Made by a program: the position numbers and the translations under genes
From: Rostratula benghalensis
Taxonomy: Eukaryota > Chordata > Aves > Charadriiformes > Rostratulidae
Length of the DNA stretch: 64,000 nt
Assembly: GCA_013399305.1 (NCBI GenBank)
Contig: VXAI01000245.1
Location: 134,411-198,410, forward strand
Direction of reading: 5' to 3'
Part shown: piece after piece, positions 39,192 to 64,000 of the stretch
How the letters are laid out: each line of letters starts with the position of its first letter
How positions within the stretch are numbered: position 1 is the stretch's first letter
The notes under the pieces: model-generated
Seen by the model: only the letters and a program-made list of their open reading frames with translations
What the model was told of the DNA's origin: nothing
The model's database searches: none

Positions 39192-40734
39192 GCAGATCAA
39201 GAAAGGGTATTGTGCCATTATCAACATCTCTGTTAAGTGCCCAGTGAGTGAAGAGCAGGCTGGGTTAAAAGGGCAGGAGGGTCCAAAAATCTCATCCTGG
39301 GGCTGGTCACCAGCTGCACCAATTCATCTGCATTAAAGTCCAGGATGGCCTCCTGAACAAGGTAGGGCACTGACTCCCTTAAAGCTGAGCTACACCCGCT
39401 CAGTGTCAGCCTGGCAGGAGCACAGCAAGGTCCTGCCTGTGCCTGGGACAAATTGGGATCCCAGAGCCCCCCCAGTGGGAAGCTGGGTAATTCCTTGATG
39501 AGTTCCTCAGCTTGAGGCAGCTCCTCTGCCTCTCACACGGTCTTTGCCCTGTATTTTCAGTGCTGGAGCTGGGAGTGGGCAGGGAAGAGGGAAGGCAGCA
39601 TCTGACCGCTCTGTCTGCACGGGAAACACCCTCCACGCAAGGATCTGGCAAGACCCTTTCTAAGTTTCCATGGTGGTTTCTTGCTCTCTCTTGCCCCTCT
39701 CGGGGCTGTCAGAGCTGGCTCTGCAGTGTGTCACCTCGCTGGAGAACGCACACGGGAGCAGCCTGTCCAGAGGGAAGGATGGGTGGTGGGAGGGGAGAAC
39801 TGCTGCTGCTGGTGCTGCCACTGGGAGGAACGTTAGGTGGTGTACAATGCAGGGGGCTGAGGAGAGGGGGCTTTTAAAGCAAATCGCTGGGGTTTGTAGC
39901 CTTTTCTCTCATGACATGACTGTCTGGAGACTCTCTGCACCCAAACTGGGCAGGGCCAGGAGTTTATGGGTGGCCTGTGCCGACCCGGCTTGGCACAGGG
40001 AGAGGAGCAGTAGGGTAGGGTTCTCCAGTGTAACCTCCCGTGCCTTGACACAACACAGCTTGTTCTGGGACTCTTGCTGTCGCTCCAAAAGGTTCAAGTG
40101 ACCTGCGGTACCTTTGCCCGTCTGCTTCCCTGGCCAGGGAGTTAGTCACTGACACACAAAAACTGCTCCAGCGCTTGTGACTCTTGGCCTCCATTTTGCA
40201 AGTCACTAAAAAAAAAACAAACCAAACCCAAACAAAAAAACCCAACACCACATTGTTGGAGCTGTTGTTTTCTCAGCAGGGACCAGTAACTACCTGTTTG
40301 TCTCCCCAGGTGAAATGGACTGTGGTGGCCAGGACAAACCCTGTTACTGCTTTGTCAATCAAGATACTTAAAACATGACTGTGTCTTGGGAAAGAATCCG
40401 CTCTTTCCTGTCTGCCCACAGCCACTCACAGGCTGCAAAAGCGACTGAGTTAATTACTTCCGAGTAATGGCAGGGAGGGGAAGCTGCCCAAGCCAGGGGT
40501 GATCTTCCTGGAGCTCCAGTGAGGGACCGCTCAGAAGGAGTCCCCAAGGAGGAACATGTAAATGCTGGGAAACTGGTGTGAGACTGGACAAGTCCATGTC
40601 CCATGGGACACTGAGGCCTATCTCTGTAGAAGGCCTATCTCTGTAGAAGACCTCTCTGCTTACTTTCTCGGGGCGTTACAGTGGGGCTTCCAGGATGCTT
40701 ATAGAAAAACTAATTTTTTAATTCTGAGTGAAAG

Positions 40735-41158
40735 TCACAGAATGCTATGGAGTTGGAAGGGATCTCTGAAGATCATCTAGTCCAACCTCCTGCCAAAGCA
40801 GTGTCCTCCTAGAACAGGTTGCACAGGGTGGCATCTAGGTGGGTTTTGAATGTCTCCAGAGATGGAGACTCCACCACCTCTCTGGGCATCCTCTGCCAGG
40901 GCTCTGCTACCCTCAAAGGGAAGAAGTTCCTCTTCTTTTTTTTAGACAGAACTTCTTATGTACAAGTTTGTACCCATTTCCTCTTGTCCTGTCACTGGGC
41001 ACCACCAGAAAAAGACTGGTCCCTTCCCCTTGACACTCCCCCTTGAAGTACTTCTAGGTGTTGGTCAGATCCCCTCTCAGTCTTCTCTTCTCCAGACTAA
41101 ACAGACCCAAGTCCCTCAGCCTTTCCTCATAAAGAGAGGTGCTCCAGGCCTGTAATCA
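40735..41158 (-). mobile_element. CR1 LINE fragment
   Basis: Reverse-orientation CR1 of about 420 bp. It starts TCACAGAATGCTATGGAGTT and GGAAGGGATCTCTGAAGATC, and runs through AGGTGGGTTTTGAATGTCTC to the CTCAGCCTTTCCTCATAA block. Confidence 0.9.
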
Positions 41159-41186
41159 GACCCCTGGAGCATCTAAGTCATTGTTT

Positions 41187-41256
41187 CCTGTTCTGGCAGG
41201 GGGATTGGACTAGGTGATCTTTCAAGGTCCCTTCCAATCCCTGTCTGTGATTCTAC
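41187..41256 (+). mobile_element. CR1 LINE 3' tail
   Basis: A short plus-orientation tail with GGCAGGGGGATTGGACTAGG, TGATCTTTCAAGGTCCCTTC and a final CTGTGATTCTA. It is separated by about 30 bp from the oppositely oriented CR1 at 40735-41158. Confidence 0.85.
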
Positions 41257-41607
41257 TGTATTTCTCTTTGCTTCAGCCTGCCTCAGCCCACCATTCAAGC
41301 TAAGACCAACCTGGCTGTGTCCGGGCTGTCTCATACAAGTTGCATTTGTGCCACCACAGACAAAATCCTCTGCTGCAGCAGCGCTGAAACACCCCTCCTG
41401 GCCCATCAAGGGCCAACTTCTACCACAGCCCGTGGAACACCGCCCTTAAACCAGAGCTGCACCTCACCCAGGTCTCACACCTCCCTCCCACAGGCTGCAA
41501 GGGCAACCGGAGCCAAGCCTCATCCCAGTTTTCTGCCCAGCATTTCCCTGGGGTGGTGCTGACAAACAGTCCTCTGCAGAGACTTCCAGGGTGGGAATAA
41601 GACTCAT

Positions 41608-41613
41608 TTTATT
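41608..41613 (-). promoter_or_regulatory. Putative PDZD11 polyadenylation signal (AATAAA, minus strand)
   Basis: TTTATT on the plus strand is AATAAA on the minus strand, about 1 kb beyond the PDZD11 stop. No earlier convincing minus-strand AATAAA was noticed, so a 3' UTR of about 1 kb is inferred. Confidence 0.5.
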
Positions 41614-42609
41614 ATTTCAGTTGTTACAGATAAGCAGAAAACACTGCACAGGAGGCCAAGGGCTGTCCTGATGCCATTTTACAACATGATACTACCACGC
41701 ATTTGCACCCAGATTTGCTGATAACTAGCACATTTTTCATCTTTTTTGAATCCTTGTTTGCACTCCCCCAGCGCAGGGCGCAGCAGGGTTCTGCACCTTG
41801 ACTGGAGAAGAGGGAAGGGGAAGGGTTTGCCTCAAAGCCTGGGGGGGAGAAAGTTGTGACGGGAGCACGTGAAAGGGACAGGGCTGTGCCAAGTGAAAGG
41901 AAGCAGGTTCAGAGAGTTAAACCCTTCACCACCAAAGCATCACACCTGAGGGGACCTGGCCAAGTGCCTGCAGCAGTTCAGGGAACGTGTCCCAGGTGTC
42001 TCAGTCCTGTATCATGGGGGTCGTTAAGCAGCAAAGAGGTACAAATACGCCTCGGCCAATTAGTGCCGCTAGAGATGGACACTACATTTGTGCAGATTTT
42101 ACTCCTGTTCCTTGAGTCCCAAGCAAACCCAGCAGTGTAGAGAAGAGGTAGGAGAGTGAAGAAAGAAATAATTTCACGTCACCAGAGAAAAGTGAACAAG
42201 ACTGAGCTCTTGGAGGATAGAAGCCGTGCTCTGCTCAAGCACCCTCAACCCTCTGGTTGGACCCAGAACCAGCAGAGCGCTCCTTTCGTTTAAATCCTGC
42301 AAGAAAAGAAGCACAGATCTTGCTGGAGAAGCTGCCCTCCAGTATACCCACTTCCACATCAGCACCACCAGCTTGTTTCAACACCCAGTTCAAAGAGTAC
42401 AGACTAAAGCCCCATCCGTCTTCCAGCTAAATAAGACCCTGGTGGCATCTCTCCACGCAGGAAGCAGAGCCGATGCCTGTGAAGCCAACAGGACAGTTGT
42501 ACATCTGGTGACAGCTGAAACTTGATTTGTCATCTCACATCTTGAGGAAAAGTAGTGGAGAGGTTTTTTGCAGCACGACCACTCTGCAGACCCAGCAGAG
42601 AGCTGCTCA

Positions 42610-45189
42610 CTAGTGAACGGTTCTTTCCTTCTGTCTCTGGTAATCTGGAAGGGAAGGGGAAGGCAAGGCTGAATTCCCTCACTCAAAATTTAAATGACCT
42701 TAGGGAGGGATAAAAAAACCACAAGTGGTGTCCACCATCGGTGCAGGGCCACTACTGACAGAAGTAATTCCTGTGTTATTCAAAGATTAGTACTTTCCAC
42801 AGCTCTGAAGTTAACACTTGCAGCCAACAATCATCCCATCTTTTATCCCCACGTTGTTAAGCCCTGCTCCGTAAGTTTTTTTCTTATGTGGACAGCTGAA
42901 GCCAGCTCTTACTGTTTTGACTTGGTAGCTGTCCTGGTCCCCAAATCAAAGCCCCACGTTCTTTGTGATCTGCAGGCTGCTACCACCATCTATGACCTTA
43001 AGACTCATAACCTCTAAGCTCAAGTGGCATCGGCAGGGACATGTGGCATTCTGCTTCCCAAGGAGCAATACTGCTTGGTGATCGGACTTGGAGCCAGCAG
43101 GCACTTACTGTAGGGGAAGTAACGCACACGCATGGTGATTTCACGGGCTGTCTTCAGGATCTCCACAGCCTGAAAGCAGAAAGAGCTGCTCAGTGACCAG
43201 ACCGGACTAGAGGAATGCATCAGTTACGTGGTGTCAGCAGCTGAGCTGGTGCAGGCTGAGGGGCCAGAAAGAGATGGTGTGTGTACAGATTCCCCATCCT
43301 GTCCCTGCTCCAGGAGCTGGGCCTTAAGAGCGCTCACCTTGCTGTGTTCAATGTCCTGGAAATCCACATCGTTCACTGAGAGCACCTGGTCCCCTTCCTG
43401 CAGCCCAGCTCTGTGTGCATCCGAGTCAGGGATCACCTGCAAAGGGAAGAGCGGAGACAGCAGCAGTGACTTTCCCGCCCAGCCCCAGAGCTTCCCCACA
43501 GCGCACAGTCTCTCACAAGACTGGGGAGGATGGGGACTGGGGAGCACCAGCACCAGTCCATAGGATCAGGAGAGATCAGGAAATGGCATGGGACTGTCTG
43601 ATTGCTGCTTGGTGCACAGCAAATTACAGTTACGAGTTCAGAGATGCCTATAAGACATCAGACAGTCTTCACAGGTGCCCAGTTATCTCAGCAACACCCA
43701 AAGGGACAACACACAGGGATGGAATGGCAGGAGGACAGACACACCTTAGAGATGAAGATCCCCAGCTGCGAAGCTTTTCCTCCACGGATGTTGAAGCCCA
43801 GCTGTGAGAGAAACCAGCAGTGAAGTGCAGTCACCTCTTTTGGCCCAGGACCCTTCCCACTGCTAATATGTCTTTTCCAGACAGAACAAAGGTGTTGCTG
43901 CTGCAGGGTTCAGCCAGGCAGCAGCAAGCACCAGTCACCCTCTGCAAATTTCCATGGCAATCTCACCCTGAACACCTGAGGAGTTCCTTGATCCCTGTCT
44001 ATTATCAGCTTCACTTCACAACATATCGGACTTCACCCACAAAGTTTTCTTTTCCCTCTATGGCACAGCCCTTCCCAGCAGAGCAGCAGCAACGCTTCCC
44101 CTTATCCCACCCACCTCGCAAAGTCCCTGGACAAGGGAAGTACCAGGAATATCCCCAGGCTGCCTTCAACACCTTATTTTGCTACAAGGATGCTGCCCAT
44201 CAGGGTTAATCATTGGGAATGACGGCCATGAATCAAACTGTGTACTGTGTCCAGCTCTGGACTCCTCAACATAGGAAGGGTATAGACCTGTTGGAACGGG
44301 TACCATGGAGGGCCATGAAAATTATCAGAGGGCTGGAGCACCTCTCCTATGGAGACAGGCTGAGAGAGCTGGGGTTGTTCAGCCTGGAGAAGAGAAGATT
44401 TCAGGGAGACCTTATAGAAGCCTTCCAATTCTTAAAGGGGACCTACAGGAGAGCTACAGAGGGGCTCTTTGTCAGGGAGTGTAGTAACAGGACAAGGGGT
44501 AATGGTTTTAAATTGAAAGAGGGGAGATTTAGATTAGCTACTAAAAAGAAATTCTTTCCTGTGAGGGTGGTGAGACCCTGGCCCAGGTTGCCCAGAGAAG
44601 CTGTGGCTGCCCCATCCCAGGAGGGGTTCAAGGCCAGGCTGGATGGGGCTTGGAGCAACCTGGTCTGGTGGGAGGTGTCCCTGCCCAGGGCAGGGGGATT
44701 GGAACTGGATGATCTTTAAGGTCCCTTCCAACTCTAACCTTCCTATGACCCTACGAAACACAGCAAACATCACGCCGAGGAAACGACCGGGCAGGACCTG
44801 CCCCTCCCTTCCTCCCCCCGCGGTGCCGATGGGGCCGGAGCGGGACCGCGGCGGAAAGTCGGGGTGCGTGGCTGTGTCCGTGTGTGCGTGTGTTTCAGCG
44901 GGGTCTCACCTGAGCTCCGGGCGGCTTCTTCAGGACGATGGTGCGAGGCAGGAACTGGGTGAGCTCGTTGTTGTAGTCGGGGTGATACACCCTCTGCAAA
45001 GCAACGCGACGGCGGCCCCGTCAGCCGGCCGCGCACCCCCGGGCTGGGCCACCGGCCCGGGTGGCCTCCCCCCCGTCCCCGTCCCGGTCCCCATCCCCTC
45101 ACCTCATGCGGCGGCACCCAGGCGGGCGGGCTCTCGTAGGGCGGCAGGAAAACCACCGGGAAGTCGTCGTACGGAAGCCGTGCCTCCAT
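42610..45189 (-). CDS. PDZD11: PDZ domain-containing protein 11, complete, 140 residues
   Basis: A small single-PDZ adaptor that in mammals binds C-termini of membrane transporters and ATPases and partners PLEKHA7 at junctions. Exons in transcript order: 45189-45103, 44993-44910, 43801-43745, 43436-43338, 43169-43109, 42644-42610. All are GT-AG and in phase, giving 140 residues, the same length as human. The protein starts MEARLPYDDFPVVFLPPYES. The PDZ carboxylate-binding loop QLGFNIRGG lies near residues 57-65, followed by VIPDSDAHRAGLQEGDQVLS, DVDFQDIEHSK and the end QRQKERTVH. It is divergent from KIF4A, with 373 bp between the two start codons. A 530-bp CR1 lies in intron 2. The identification leaves little doubt. 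Confidence 0.97.
44226..44756 (+). mobile_element. CR1 LINE 3' region, about 530 bp
   Basis: The longest clean CR1 piece here, in plus orientation. It runs through AAGGGTATAGACCTGTTGGA, CTATGGAGACAGGCTGAGAG, GGGTTGTTCAGCCTGGAGAA, CAGGAGGGGTTCAAGGCCAG and TTGGAACTGGATGATCTTTA. It lies antisense in PDZD11 intron 2 and contains a 168-codon open frame that is not a host gene. Confidence 0.93.
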
Positions 45190-45562
45190 GCTGCCCCGCC
45201 GCCTGACGGGACCGCCTGAGAGGGCCGCCCTTCGCCCCGCCCCGCCGCGCGCCCTGACGCCCAGCCCCGCCATTGGTCGTTGCGGCGCGCGGCCCCGGTT
45301 TGAATGTTGGCGGTTGCTGGCGCCGCCATCGCTACCAGCACCAGAGGCGGCGGCTCCAGGTAGGTTCAGCCGCGCTCCTCGCTTTCCTCAGGCACAGCAG
45401 CTGCTGGGCTCTCCCTCTCCCCCACCTGCTGGCGCCTGGTCTGCCGCTGGGCGCCGGCTGTCAGGCCTAGGCCCCCGGCTGCTGGGCGGGGGATGTAGGC
45501 CGCAGCGGTGAGGCCTCACCCGGCTTCGTTCATCCGCAGGGCGGCCTAGGGTGGCCAAAAAA
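45190..45562. promoter_or_regulatory. Divergent CpG-island promoter shared by PDZD11 and KIF4A
   Basis: The 373 bp between the two start codons are CpG-rich and part of an island running from about 44770 to 45500. They hold an inverted CCAAT box (ATTGG, 45272-45276) and TTTGAA (45299-45304) directly after a GC-rich block. The KIF4A non-coding first exon ends at 45359 (donor GTAGGT). No TATA box is seen. Confidence 0.75.
45299..45304 (+). promoter_or_regulatory. CHR-like cell-cycle element (TTTGAA) with upstream CCAAT box
   Basis: TTTGAA is the core of the cell-cycle genes homology region bound by DREAM/B-MYB-MuvB complexes in G2/M gene promoters. It sits about 23 bp after an inverted CCAAT box (NF-Y) and just before or at the KIF4A first exon. 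The motif is short, so its function is an inference from the known G2/M expression of KIF4A. Confidence 0.5.
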
Positions 45563-63506
<17,944 letters not shown>

Positions 63507-64000
63507 GTAAGATCCAGTTACTTGTGATTTGCTGTTACCTTTAAGGGAATCACTTGCCTGTTCCCCTAAGGATGCTGTTGGTTATTGGTCGTATTCTGAC
63601 AGAAAGAGGAAAAAATGCTGTGGAACTCCAGCCCTGTTGAGAGATGTCTTCTTCCCCTTTCACAAAGGGGTAAATCATGATGTAGTTCACTATGGAGTGG
63701 CTGAAAATGTTGGTGGTTACCATAGGAAACTTATGAATTTTTATGGTCTAGCTTTAGTTCCTTTCCCTGCAGCTTGTTGGCCTGAAACATTCTGAACTAC
63801 AGAACTACTAGTGGTTCTGTTTTGGGAAAATTCTTTCTGGCTGTGTTGCAGGGAGGAGGGATTTGTGCCTGACATTTGGCTCTTCTGAATTCACTTACAT
63901 AAGCCCAGTGGAACCCCAGTGTAAATTACTGCTCAGTGCAGAACTGTGGTGTAGAGCAGCTGGTCTGTGCAGTCTTCTACTGCCTCACGTGCGAGGAGAC
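63507..64000 (+). other. KIF4A intron running to the window edge
   Basis: No exon matching the cysteine-rich KIF4A tail is visible in these 494 bases. The open frames present have no family resemblance, so the intron most likely continues past the edge. Confidence 0.6.

Larger units (their letters stand above)
38216..41590. other. Intergenic region between the convergent RAB6-family gene and PDZD11
   Basis: No gene could be supported here. Apart from the CR1 pieces listed separately, the sequence is unique-looking, with open frames that match no family I recognise and have no consistent splice structure. Confidence 0.5.

Noticed and set aside
44213..44719. 168-codon plus-strand open frame
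   Set aside because: It lies entirely inside a CR1 LINE 3' region and has no relation to a host protein.

Overview
The window is bird nuclear DNA. It has short intron-split vertebrate genes, CpG-rich promoters, AATAAA signals, two assembly gaps of Ns, and many CR1 LINE 3' tails in both orientations, the typical avian interspersed repeat. All five genes could be read exon by exon, with splice sites and codon phase agreeing at nearly every junction.

Layout, left to right. (1) 57-7296, minus strand: the first 18 coding exons of an SH2-containing inositol 5-phosphatase of the SHIP2 (INPPL1) type; its 3' end lies off the left edge. (2) 11.74-20.55 kb, plus strand: cone arrestin (ARR3), complete, 394 residues, including a 10-nt micro-exon. 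(3) 20.96-38.2 kb, plus strand: a RAB6-family GTPase (RAB41 by position), 211 residues, with two separate pairs of duplicated, apparently mutually exclusive exons. (4) 41.6-45.19 kb, minus strand: PDZD11, complete, 140 residues. (5) 45.3 kb to beyond the right edge, plus strand: KIF4A, head to head with PDZD11; 27 coding exons and 1083 residues are visible, and the cysteine-rich tail lies outside.

The order ARR3-RAB41-PDZD11-KIF4A matches human Xq13, which corresponds to chicken chromosome 4p (chromosome 4A in many other birds). The SHIP gene is not at the human X locus. However, SHIP genes sit near arrestins at two other human loci: INPP5D with SAG on 2q, and INPPL1 with ARRB1 and RAB6A on 11q. 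The best reading is a third SHIP gene from the early vertebrate genome duplications, kept here beside the third arrestin and RAB6 copies and lost in mammals. The placements of human genes are recalled, not searched.

The most unusual feature is the RAB6-family gene. It carries two versions of the switch II exon (4a/4b) and two versions of the ETSAK exon (6a/6b). Each pair has identical length and phase, and using both copies or neither would shift the frame. Copy 6a resembles RAB6A and copy 6b resembles RAB6B, so one locus could make four GTPases that sample differences otherwise spread over separate paralogues. The genes are not an operon. Shared regulation is likely only for the PDZD11/KIF4A divergent promoter.
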